The notes under the pieces are model-generated. The model was not told where the DNA came from. It saw only the letters and a program-made list of their open reading frames with translations, and searched no databases. Positions 44,603-53,340 of a stretch of 64,000 nucleotides of DNA are shown in pieces. The translations under genes and the position numbers were made by a program. Source of the stretch: Loktanella atrilutea (GTDB lineage Bacteria > Pseudomonadota > Alphaproteobacteria > Rhodobacterales > Rhodobacteraceae); contig NZ_FQUE01000001.1 of the NCBI RefSeq assembly GCF_900128995.1, positions 682,001 to 746,000 of the forward strand, written 5' to 3'. The number at the start of each line of letters is the position of its first letter. Position 1 is the first letter of the stretch.

Positions 44603-45319
44603 ATGGCCCGCCGCGACGTCCCCCTGCTGCAACTGCTGCCCAACGCGCTGACGATCACCGCGATCGGCGCGGGCCTGTCGGCGATCCGCGCCGCGGTCGA
44701 GCACGACTTCAAGACCGCGGTGCTGCTGATCCTGTTCGCGGCCCTGCTGGACGGGATCGACGGACGTGTGGCACGGCTGCTGGGCAGTTATTCCAAGGTG
44801 GGAGCAGAGCTCGATTCCCTCGCGGATTTCGTCAACTTCGGCGTGGCGGCGCCCCTGATGCTCTACTTCTGGGCGCTGCAGGATTACCGCAAGATCGGCT
44901 GGATCGCGGTGCTGGTCTTCGCGATCTGCTGTGTCCTGCGGCTGGCCCGCTTCAACGTCGACGCCAAGGAGGCGCCGAGCGGCACCAAGGCCGACCATTT
45001 CGTCGGCGTCCCCTCGCCCGCGGGCGCGATGCTGGTCTTGCTGCCGATGTTCACCTCTTTCGCTTTCGCGGATGCGGCCCTGCTGCCGGACCCGCTTCTC
45101 TGCCTTTACATGGCGGGGATCGGCTTGCTGATGATCAGCGGCCTCCGCACCTCGTCCTTCAAGTCGGTGCGGATCGCCCGCGGCAACGTGCGCTATGCCC
45201 TGCTGGGCGTGGTCGTGCTGATCGCGGCGCTGCTGGCCTATCCATGGATCACGCTGGTCGCGCTGTGCCTGGCTTATATCGTGGGGGTCGTCTGGGGCGC
45301 CCTGCGGCCCTCGCACTGA
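44603..45319 (+). CDS. pssA: CDP-diacylglycerol-serine O-phosphatidyltransferase
   Basis: A 238-residue inner-membrane enzyme making phosphatidylserine from CDP-diacylglycerol and serine. It carries the CDP-alcohol phosphatidyltransferase motif D50xxD53G54xxA57R58...G67xxxD71xxxD75, with several membrane helices after it. Adjacency to psd fixes the substrate as serine. A PssA of the type-II (Bacillus-like) membrane family is normal for alphaproteobacteria. The ssrA promoter lies just downstream. Confidence 0.95.
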   Translation: MARRDVPLLQLLPNALTITAIGAGLSAIRAAVEHDFKTAVLLILFAALLDGIDGRVARLLGSYSKVGAELDSLADFVNFGVAAPLMLYFWALQDYRKIGWIAVLVFAICCVLRLARFNVDAKEAPSGTKADHFVGVPSPAGAMLVLLPMFTSFAFADAALLPDPLLCLYMAGIGLLMISGLRTSSFKSVRIARGNVRYALLGVVVLIAALLAYPWITLVALCLAYIVGVVWGALRPSH

Positions 45320-45352
45320 CCGGTCCCTTTCACGCCCCGCGCCGATCCCCCC

Positions 45353-45381
45353 TTGCCACTCCGCCCACTGGCGCCTATCTG
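45353..45381 (+). promoter_or_regulatory. ssrA promoter
   Basis: TTGCCA (45353-45358) and TATCTG (45376-45381) are 17 bp apart. This places initiation near 45388, just upstream of the acceptor segment. Confidence 0.6.
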
Positions 45382-45387
45382 TAAGGT

Positions 45388-45705
45388 GTCCTTCGGGACT
45401 ATGGACATAAACGCGCTCGTAATAAGCGGATCGGACCCGGGGGCGGTACCCGGCGGCTCCACCAACACTCTGGTCATTTGCCAGCGATGGGGCCGAAACA
45501 GGATCGACGAACGTCTAAAGGGGTTATGCTTTGTCCCGGTGAGTTACCACCGTTATCGGTACGAAAAAGCTAGTTGCAAATGACAACAAAGCACCGATGG
45601 CCCTCGCAGCGTAAGCTGTGCGGAATATCGAAACCTTAAGCCCTTAGGTTTTGCGACCTAAGGCGGGGTCCGCAGGTACCTGGCAACAGAAACCTGCACC
45701 TTTCC
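45388..45705 (+). ncRNA. ssrA: Two-piece tmRNA, circularly permuted gene
   Basis: The gene order is permuted as in other alphaproteobacteria. The acceptor piece comes first and ends in CCACCA at 45464; a short spacer (45465-45488) follows, then the coding piece from 45489 (GGGGCCG) to about 45705. GGGGCCG pairs with CGGCTCC to give a 7-bp acceptor stem with a G3-U pair, the alanine identity element. The T-arm is CCGGG-GGCGGTA-CCCGG. The resume codon GCA at 45576 starts the tag ANDNKAPMALAA, ending at TAA 45612-45614. The coding piece ends with a GCAGGT/ACCTGC pseudoknot stem. tmRNA rescues stalled ribosomes and tags products for proteolysis. Outer ends are approximate. Confidence 0.95.
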
Positions 45706-45781
45706 CCACGCATCACGCCCCCTTTTCGGCAGCCGCTTGGCCGTCTAGCCTGACGACATCCCGCCACGAAAGGATTTCGCC

Positions 45782-46513
45782 ATGCGCCTGCTTCTTCCGC
45801 TCCTCCTCTTCGCCGGACCGCTGGCGGCACAGGACACGCAGCCCAAGCTGGGGCCGAACGCCACGCCGATCACCGCCGACAACGCCTTTCTGCGCGATCA
45901 CCCGGCGCCGGATTACTGGGCGTTCTCGCCCTTCGTGAAACCGCAGTTCAGCACCTCTGCCTGTTCCATCGCCACCGTCACCGCGGCGTTGAACGGCCTG
46001 ACCGGCCTTGCCCCCAATGCAGAGGACGAGGTGATGACCCAACAGGTCCTGCTGGACCGCACCGGCGATTCCACCTGGGCCGACCTGTCGGCAGAAGGCG
46101 GCGACGGCGTCACCTTTCAGCAGCTGGCCGATTTCACCGCGCAGGCGCTCGCTGCCGACGGTCTGGCCGACCGCATCGTCACCACCTACCAGCCCGCCGA
46201 TACCGCGGCGATCGACGACGTGCGCACCATGCTGGCGGAAAACGAGGCGACCGCCGACAACGCCCTGCTGCTTTACTTCAATCAGGGCGTCGTGACAGGC
46301 GACTGGGACGGGCCGCACATTTCCCTCATCGGGGCCTATGACGCAGAAGCCGACCGGGTCCTTATCCTCGAGGTCGATCAGGAGTGGTATATCCCCTACT
46401 GGACCCCGGTGCCGGTGCTGATGGAGGCGATGACCAAGCCCACCGGCGCAGAGCATGGCCCGCTGGAGGGCGAGACCGGCGGCCTCGTGATGATCGGCGC
46501 CCCTGTCGGATGA
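45782..46513 (+). CDS. Phytochelatin synthase-like periplasmic cysteine protease
   Basis: A 243-residue exported protein (signal MRLLLPLLLFAGPLAAQ). It has the phytochelatin synthase catalytic triad pattern: Cys61 in TSACSIATVTAALN, His179 in GPHISLIGAYD, and Asp199 in ILEVDQ. Prokaryotic members usually act as glutathione gamma-Glu-Cys hydrolases and lack the C-terminal metal-sensing domain, as here. Export to the periplasm is notable. Its stop overlaps the ATG of the next gene (ATGA), so it is coupled to a vWA protein. A role in glutathione or metal homeostasis is inferred. Confidence 0.87.
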   Translation: MRLLLPLLLFAGPLAAQDTQPKLGPNATPITADNAFLRDHPAPDYWAFSPFVKPQFSTSACSIATVTAALNGLTGLAPNAEDEVMTQQVLLDRTGDSTWADLSAEGGDGVTFQQLADFTAQALAADGLADRIVTTYQPADTAAIDDVRTMLAENEATADNALLLYFNQGVVTGDWDGPHISLIGAYDAEADRVLILEVDQEWYIPYWTPVPVLMEAMTKPTGAEHGPLEGETGGLVMIGAPVG

Positions 46514-47163
46514 GGGGTGCGCTTCTCGGCCTGCTGGCCTGTCTGGGTGTGCCGGGGCTAGCCACGGCCTGCGACACGGCCCTGATGCTGACGATCGACG
46601 TCTCGAATTCCGTCGACACGGCCGAGTACCGCCTGCAGGCAGAGGGGCTGGCCGACGCCCTGACCGATCCCGACATCGTGGACGCGCTGGTGCGCGGTCA
46701 GGGCGCGCTCTCGGTCGTCCAGTGGTCCGGCGTCGACCGGCAAAGCGTCGCCGTCCCGTGGACGCGCATCCGCTCCGCTCTCGATGTGGCGCGCCTGTCG
46801 GACGCGGCCCGGCTGATGCCGCGCGCCTACACCCTGTCGGGCACCGCCCCTGCGCAGGCGATCCTGTTCTCGCTGTCGAACTTCGGCCCGGTGATGGACT
46901 GCAAGCGGCGCGTCATCGACATTTCGGGCGACGGCACGCCCAACACCGGCGGCGACGTCGCTGCCGCCCGGCGTCAGGCAGAGCGTGACGGAATCACCAT
47001 CAACGCCATCGCCATCGAATCGATGGGTCAGGCGATCACCAATTTCTACGCGCGGCAGGTCATCACCCGCGACGGTTTCGTCATGACCGCGCGCATGCAC
47101 CGCGACTATCCGCGTGCCATCCGGGCCAAGATCCTGCGCGAACTGACCCGCGTCATCAGCTGA
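46510..47163 (+). CDS. DUF1194 secreted von Willebrand factor A protein
   Basis: A 217-residue exported protein: signal peptide MRGALLGLLACLGVPGLATA, then a vWA domain with a MIDAS start DVSNS (Asp30, Ser32, Ser34) and SGDGTPNTGGD later. DUF1194 proteins of Rhodobacterales have no defined role; vWA folds bind proteins through a metal ion. The start is inside an ATGA overlap with the phytochelatin synthase-like gene, which suggests the two proteins act together in the periplasm. A hairpin (47164-47183) follows the stop. Confidence 0.87.
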   Translation: MRGALLGLLACLGVPGLATACDTALMLTIDVSNSVDTAEYRLQAEGLADALTDPDIVDALVRGQGALSVVQWSGVDRQSVAVPWTRIRSALDVARLSDAARLMPRAYTLSGTAPAQAILFSLSNFGPVMDCKRRVIDISGDGTPNTGGDVAAARRQAERDGITINAIAIESMGQAITNFYARQVITRDGFVMTARMHRDYPRAIRAKILRELTRVIS

Positions 47164-47183
47164 CCGGATGCCCTTTCATCCGG
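47164..47183 (+). terminator. Weak terminator after the vWA gene
   Basis: CCGGATG-CCCTTT-CATCCGG is a perfect 7-bp hairpin directly after the stop, followed by CGCCATTTTG rather than a strict T-run. It may be partial. Confidence 0.45.
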
Positions 47184-47230
47184 CGCCATTTTGGCTATGG
47201 TATGGACCAGACACTCGAGGGAAGATCAGC

Positions 47231-47707
47231 ATGTCGCGCACCATCGACTATGGAAACCTGATGCACCGCGCCATGCGGAGCCTGATCCAGAACGTCCTGA
47301 CCGACATTCAGAAGACCGGGCAACTGCCCGGATCGCATCATTTTTTCATCACCTTCGACACCCAGCACCCGGACGTGGAAATCGCCGACTGGCTGTCCGA
47401 CCGCTACCCGGGAGAGATGACGATCGTCATTCAGCACTGGTTCGAGGGGCTGGAGGTGACGGACGAGGGTTTCTCGATCGTGCTGAACTTCGGCAACGCG
47501 CCGGAACCCCTCTATATCCCCTATGACGCCATCAAGACATTCGTCGATCCAAGCGTCGAATTCGGCCTGCGGTTCGAAACCCAGCCCGGCGACGACGACG
47601 ACGAGGATGACGACGTCGAGGCGCCGATGGACGAGATGGTCGAGGATGACGACGACGCCCCCCGCAAGGATGCGGAAGTCGTCAGCCTCGACAAATTCCG
47701 CAAGTAA
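47231..47707 (+). CDS. sspB: SspB-type ClpXP adaptor (alpha class)
   Basis: A 158-residue adaptor that binds ssrA-tagged proteins and hands them to ClpX. The conserved tag-binding domain covers residues ~1-115 ([54 protein letters not shown]). A very acidic linker follows ([15 protein letters not shown]), then a C-terminal VVSLDKFRK ClpX-docking tail. The start MSRTIDYGN was chosen over an upstream Met. ssrA itself is about 1.5 kb upstream on the same strand, so tag and tag reader are neighbours. Confidence 0.93.
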   Translation: MSRTIDYGNLMHRAMRSLIQNVLTDIQKTGQLPGSHHFFITFDTQHPDVEIADWLSDRYPGEMTIVIQHWFEGLEVTDEGFSIVLNFGNAPEPLYIPYDAIKTFVDPSVEFGLRFETQPGDDDDEDDDVEAPMDEMVEDDDDAPRKDAEVVSLDKFRK

Positions 47708-47742
47708 GCGGCCCCCAAAAACAACAAAGCCGGGACAGACAA

Positions 47743-49130
<1,388 letters not shown>

Positions 49131-49134
<4 letters not shown>

Positions 49135-49313
49135 CCGACCACACGCCGATCAACCTCAACAAGGTGCGCAAGATCCGCGACCGCGCGGCCGAAAAGGCGC
49201 AGGCCGATGCCAACGCGGTAAAGTTTGGCCGCAGCAAGGCCGAACGCCTGCTGGAGGCCGCCCGTGCTGACAAGGCGCGCAGCGCCCTCGATCAGTCCAA
49301 GTTCGAGGAATGA
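49131..49313 (+). CDS. DUF4169 family small protein
   Basis: A 60-residue basic helical protein, [33 protein letters not shown], matching DUF4169, a family restricted mainly to alphaproteobacteria and of unknown function. It is coupled by overlap to fumC upstream and to the ribbon-helix-helix gene downstream (ATGA at 49310-49313). Confidence 0.88.
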
Positions 49314-49546
49314 AGCCCCCGGTGTCCGCGCGCCCGGTCAAGCATTCGCTGACCCTGCGCGGACACCGCACGTCCGTCTCGCTCGAAGATGCCTTCTGGC
49401 AGGCCTTCCGCGATCTCGCGGCCCGTCAGGACATGACGATCAACGCCCTCGCCACCCGCATCGACGCAGAGCGTGGGGACGTCGGCCTCGCCTCTGCCAT
49501 ACGGGTGCATGTGCTGCGCGACCTGCAAGCGATGCGTCAGACCTAG
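49310..49546 (+). CDS. Ribbon-helix-helix (RHH_4-type) protein
   Basis: A 78-residue protein with the RHH_4 pattern: KHSLTLRGHRTSVSLEDAFWQAFRDLAARQDMTINALATRID. The family is a small DNA-binding-like fold with an aryl-sulfate-transferase-associated history but no established target. It is the last gene of the fumC-DUF4169-RHH run. Its TAG stop shares CTAG with the convergent P450 gene. Confidence 0.85.
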   Translation: MKPPVSARPVKHSLTLRGHRTSVSLEDAFWQAFRDLAARQDMTINALATRIDAERGDVGLASAIRVHVLRDLQAMRQT

Positions 49547-50901
49547 TCACCCGCCCGCGGCGTCAGGCGCAGCCACATGCCATGGGCCGTCCGCACCGTC
49601 AGATGCGCGACCGGCACCGGCGGACGGTCTGCCGCGACCTCGAACCGGTAGGCTGCCAGCACCTGCGCCAGCAGCACGACCCCTTCGATCATCGCGAAAC
49701 CGGCCCCGGTGCAGACGCGGGGCCCGGCTGAAAACGGCATGTAGGCGGTGCGCTGCCCGGTCTTGCCGTTCTCGGTCTGCCAGCGGGCGGGATCGAAGGC
49801 GTCCGGGTTGTCCCAGATCCGCGTATGCCGGTGCAGGTGCCACGGCGACAGCACCACCTGCGCCCCCGGTTTGACGTCCCGCTTGCGGAAAACCTCGGCC
49901 CGCGTCGTCTCTCGCACCATCATCGGCACGGGGGGATAAAGCCGCAGGCTCTCTCGGAAGACGTCACGCGTGATCCGCAGCCCCGACAGCCCGGCAAAGC
50001 TGCCGTCCCAGCCTTGCGCTTCCTTCGCCACGCGGTCCTGCCAGTCGGGGTGCAGCGCCAGCAGGTAAAGCGTCCAGGCCAGTGCGGCGGCGCTCGTCTC
50101 GTGCCCCGCAAGGAAGAAGATCGCGACCTGATCGACCATCTGGTCCACGTCGAAGGTCTGCCCGGTCTCGGGGTCCGCGGTCGTCATGATCTTGGTCGCC
50201 AGATCGTCCGGGGCCGTGCCGTCCTCGATCTGCGCCAGCCGCGCCGCGGTCATGTCGGTGATCAGCCGCCGGATCAGTCGCGCCGTCGCCCGTGTATCTC
50301 TGCGGAAAAATCGCGGCATCCAGCGCGGGCCGGGGATGAAGGCCGCAAGGTTCAGGATCGGCTGGGTGCGCTGGTAGGTCTTGAAGGCGGCGAAGACCTC
50401 CGACGCGATGCGATCCTCGATTGGCACGGAAAAGAGCGTGCGAAAAATCACGTCGGCGGCGGCGTGGCTCGTCTCCGGCTCGATATCCTGCGGCGTGCCG
50501 TCGGCCAGTGGCGCCATGCGCGCGACGGCGGCCTGCCCCGCGGCCCGGATCGCCGGAAAGGTGTCGCGCAGCCGCCCGCCGGCAAAGGCGGGGTCGATGA
50601 TCCGGCGCTGCTGCTTCCACAACGCGCCGTTGGTCAGAAACACCGACTGCCCCAACAAGGGCCGCAACCCCGCGCCCACCCGGTCGGATTTCGGGAAATC
50701 GTCTGGCCGGTCCTGCAGCACCAGCTTCACCACCTCGGGGTCGTTCACCATGTAGCTGCGAAAGAACGGCGTCCGGAACTCTGCCATCCAGGCGCCATAG
50801 AGCTTGGCGGGCTGGGCCGACAGGATGTCCTGCCGAAAGAGCCTGAGGTAACGCCAGAGCGAGACCTTGTCGGGACGTGCCGGCGGCTTGGCGGGGATCA
50901 C
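49543..50901 (-). CDS. Cytochrome P450
   Basis: A 452-residue soluble haem monooxygenase. The I-helix oxygen motif AGHETS is at 265-270, the K-helix ExxR (ESLR) at 317-320, and the haem-binding loop FSAGPRVCTG at 390-399 with ligand Cys397. The sequence style (long C-terminal half, HLHRHTRIWDNPDAFDPARW) resembles CYP102/CYP4-like fatty-acid or alkane hydroxylases more than steroid types. No ferredoxin or reductase gene adjoins, so electrons must come from elsewhere. Its ATG overlaps the stop of the upstream hydrolase-like gene by four bases, indicating co-production. Confidence 0.95.
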   Translation of the reverse strand: MIPAKPPARPDKVSLWRYLRLFRQDILSAQPAKLYGAWMAEFRTPFFRSYMVNDPEVVKLVLQDRPDDFPKSDRVGAGLRPLLGQSVFLTNGALWKQQRRIIDPAFAGGRLRDTFPAIRAAGQAAVARMAPLADGTPQDIEPETSHAAADVIFRTLFSVPIEDRIASEVFAAFKTYQRTQPILNLAAFIPGPRWMPRFFRRDTRATARLIRRLITDMTAARLAQIEDGTAPDDLATKIMTTADPETGQTFDVDQMVDQVAIFFLAGHETSAAALAWTLYLLALHPDWQDRVAKEAQGWDGSFAGLSGLRITRDVFRESLRLYPPVPMMVRETTRAEVFRKRDVKPGAQVVLSPWHLHRHTRIWDNPDAFDPARWQTENGKTGQRTAYMPFSAGPRVCTGAGFAMIEGVVLLAQVLAAYRFEVAADRPPVPVAHLTVRTAHGMWLRLTPRAGD

Positions 50902-52139
50902 GGCGCCATGTCCGTGTATTTCGACGCCGGCACGTCGATGCGCGACGCCGACGGCGCGCGCCCGCGATACCGGTCGCCCAGTGTCAACGGCCCAGCGGTG
51001 ATGCGGAAATAGTCATAATCGCCGGGCCGGTCGAAGGCGCAAAGATACTGGAAATGCAGGCGAAAGAACTTCCACCGCAGCTCTTGCCAGCGGGCGGGCG
51101 ACAGGGTCTGCGTGAAGGCGGCAGAGATCACCAGCGGCCAGCGCTTGCCCGGCCCCTCGACCCCGGACACGCTGACCGGATCGCACAGCGCGAAGGCGCA
51201 GCCATCGCCGGGGGCGGTCACGTCGACCCAGGGCATCGACTGTTCGGACAGGAAATGAAGATCGCGGCGCAACCTTCTGGCATCTTTCAGGAAAGAGACC
51301 ATCGGCACCACCTGCCCCAGCGACAGGAACGACAGCACTGGCCCGTCCGGCGCGACCCGCCCGTTGCGGTGCAGGTCCGACAGGATCGACACCCCCAGAT
51401 GCGCGCCTGATGAATGGCCGACTACCAGCACCTCGTCCAGATCCTCGCACAGGGCCTCTGCGATGCGATCGGCAAAGGCCGCCATCCGCGTCTCCAGCGC
51501 AGGAGGATTGGCGCCGTTCCAGCGCGCTGAATAGGCGTAGTCGTGCAACAGGTAGTAGGCAAAGAGCTTGTTGTCCTTCCGCTTGAACCACCGCAGCACG
51601 GCGACGATCACCGCGGCCCAGACGACCCAGGACAGAACCGTGACGGCCCATCCGAGAGCCCCGCCGATGGGCAGCAACGCGACGCACCACGCGGCCAGCC
51701 CGCCCAGCAGGACGGCGACAGCCAACTGGACCAGCAGCATCCCGACGGGGTAGAGCGCCGCGATCACCGGCCCCTTGCGCAGCCACATCAGCCGCCGCAG
51801 CGTGCCGCTGGCGATATAGGTCCACGCCGTGCGGACCAACTGGGCATAGGTCGCGGGAATCGAGTTCGACATGCTGTCGCGCACGATGTCGGACCAGACC
51901 AGCACGTCGACCTCTGCCGCGACCTCCGCCCCCTCGATCACCGCGTCGACCTTCCAGCCATAGGTCTTGCCGCGCGGCTTGGGTGTCAGGCGCAGATCGT
52001 AGCCGCTGATCGTTGCCTGCGCCGTGCCTTCGGTGCGATACAGCTCGCGGTAGCGGCGCGGATGGATCGGGTCGTAGCCGGGGATGTAGAACACCCGCCG
52101 TCGCGCCACCTGCCCGTCCTCTGCCTGCATCTCGGTCAT
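50898..52139 (-). CDS. Membrane-anchored alpha/beta-hydrolase-like protein
   Basis: A 413-residue protein. The N-terminal VFYIPGYDPIHPRRYRELYR and nucleophile elbow VVGHSSGAHLG (Ser243 in GxSxG) indicate a lipase/esterase-like alpha/beta-hydrolase. Between them, residues ~125-185 form two or three membrane helices inserted within the fold. A C-terminal region carries LSPARWQELRWKFFRLHFQYLCAFDRPGDYDYFRI. The function is unknown. It is the first gene of a coupled pair with the P450, so a lipid-type substrate processed by both is plausible but unproven. Confidence 0.75.
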   Translation of the reverse strand: MTEMQAEDGQVARRRVFYIPGYDPIHPRRYRELYRTEGTAQATISGYDLRLTPKPRGKTYGWKVDAVIEGAEVAAEVDVLVWSDIVRDSMSNSIPATYAQLVRTAWTYIASGTLRRLMWLRKGPVIAALYPVGMLLVQLAVAVLLGGLAAWCVALLPIGGALGWAVTVLSWVVWAAVIVAVLRWFKRKDNKLFAYYLLHDYAYSARWNGANPPALETRMAAFADRIAEALCEDLDEVLVVGHSSGAHLGVSILSDLHRNGRVAPDGPVLSFLSLGQVVPMVSFLKDARRLRRDLHFLSEQSMPWVDVTAPGDGCAFALCDPVSVSGVEGPGKRWPLVISAAFTQTLSPARWQELRWKFFRLHFQYLCAFDRPGDYDYFRITAGPLTLGDRYRGRAPSASRIDVPASKYTDMAP

Positions 52140-52178
52140 GCCCGGACCCTGTCGCGCAAACCCGGCGAAATTAAGCCC

Positions 52179-52934
52179 CTAACCGATCGCGCCCAAGGCC
52201 GGAAAGCGTTCCAGCAGCCAGAAGCTGAAGGCGCTGAACTGCCCCGTCAGCATCATCAGCCCCACGGTCCAGAGCAGCAGGCCAGAGGTCCGCTCGATCC
52301 GGTCCATGTGCCGCTTCATCCATGCCATCGGGCGCTTCAACCGGGGAAAGAAGGCGGCGACCGCAAGGAACGGCAGGCCCAGCCCCAGCGCATAGACCGC
52401 CAGCAGCACGGTGCCGCGCGCGACGTCGCCTTCGGACGCGGCCAGACCCAGGATCGTGCCCAGGATCGGCCCCAGGCAGGGCGTCCAGCCGAAGGCGAAG
52501 GCGAGGCCGAGGATATAAGCCCCGAAAGCGGTGCCGCCGGTATCGCCGGTGGCGACCCGTGCCTCTCGGTCGAGGAACCGCAGGCGGAAGACGCCGATGA
52601 AATGCGCACCGAAGATCATCACGACGATCCCCGCGATCGGCACGAACCAGCCCTGCCATTGCAGCAGCGCCCGCCCGAGGGTCGAAAAGGCCATGCCCAG
52701 CAGCAAGAACACCGTGGACAGCCCCAGCACGAACATCAGCGCCGCCAGCATGACCCGCCGCCGGGCGGTGGCGGTCTGGTCCAGTTCCGTCACGGACACG
52801 CCGCCCATGTAGGCGAGGTAGGGCGGCACGATGGGCAGCACGCAGGGCGACAGGAACGACAGCAATCCCGCCATCAGCGCGATGGCCATGGCCGGCAGAA
52901 GGCTCGCGTCCAGCAGCGACAGATTCTCGAACAT
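52179..52934 (-). CDS. ccdA: CcdA/DsbD-type thiol-disulfide transport protein
   Basis: A 251-residue inner-membrane protein with six helices. The two redox cysteines lie in SPCVLPIVPPYLAYMGG (Cys31) and GWTPCLGPILG (Cys153). It carries electrons from cytosolic thioredoxin to periplasmic thiol proteins, usually for cytochrome c maturation. The start MFENLSLLD follows GAGGG. A divergent TusA-like gene is 113 bp away. Confidence 0.94.
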   Translation of the reverse strand: MFENLSLLDASLLPAMAIALMAGLLSFLSPCVLPIVPPYLAYMGGVSVTELDQTATARRRVMLAALMFVLGLSTVFLLLGMAFSTLGRALLQWQGWFVPIAGIVVMIFGAHFIGVFRLRFLDREARVATGDTGGTAFGAYILGLAFAFGWTPCLGPILGTILGLAASEGDVARGTVLLAVYALGLGLPFLAVAAFFPRLKRPMAWMKRHMDRIERTSGLLLWTVGLMMLTGQFSAFSFWLLERFPALGAIG

Positions 52935-53047
52935 GGGGGCCCTCGCGATGGTTCGCCCAAGGCTTAGGCCATCACGCCGCCCGCGTCACGCCGCGATGCG
53001 TCACGAGGGCGTTTACAAAATGCCTTCGGCCCCCTAGCTGATGCCGC

Positions 53048-53275
53048 ATGGACCATGATGCCGATCTCGATGCCGTCGGGCTGTTGTGCCCCCTGCCCGT
53101 CCTGAAGGCCCGCAAGCGCCTGCAGGCGCTGACCAGCGGTCAGGTGCTGCGAATGCGCGCCGACGATCCCGCCGCGGTCATCGACGTGCCGCACTTCTGC
53201 GCCGAGGCGGGCCACGCGCTGGCCGCGACCGCCGAAGACGGCCCGGTGCAGATCTACTTCATCCGCAAGGGCTGA
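53048..53275 (+). CDS. TusA-family sulfurtransferase-like protein
   Basis: A 75-residue protein with the TusA/SirA motif LDAVGLLCPLPVLKARKRL, where Cys14 of CPLP is the sulfur-carrying residue. The family moves sulfane sulfur to tRNA thiolation, molybdenum cofactor or sulfur oxidation proteins. The partner is unknown here. The neighbouring ccdA also handles thiols but is divergent. No strong ribosome site is seen before the ATG. Confidence 0.9.
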   Translation: MDHDADLDAVGLLCPLPVLKARKRLQALTSGQVLRMRADDPAAVIDVPHFCAEAGHALAATAEDGPVQIYFIRKG

Positions 53276-53291
53276 TCGGCCTGACCCCATG

Positions 53292-53320
53292 AAAAAAGGC
53301 GGGCCCGCGGGCCCGCCTTT
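53292..53320 (-). terminator. Terminator for rne (minus strand)
   Basis: A perfect 20-bp GC palindrome (53298-53317) has six A to its left, giving TTTTTT on the minus strand after the rne stop at 53341, and TTT to its right for the convergent tusA-like gene. Confidence 0.82.
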
Positions 53321-53340
53321 ACTGTGTCATGCGCGGGGGT

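Noticed and set aside
53298-53317. Perfect 20-bp palindrome considered as an attachment or recombination site
   Set aside because: Flanking A/T runs and its place between convergent genes fit an ordinary terminator.
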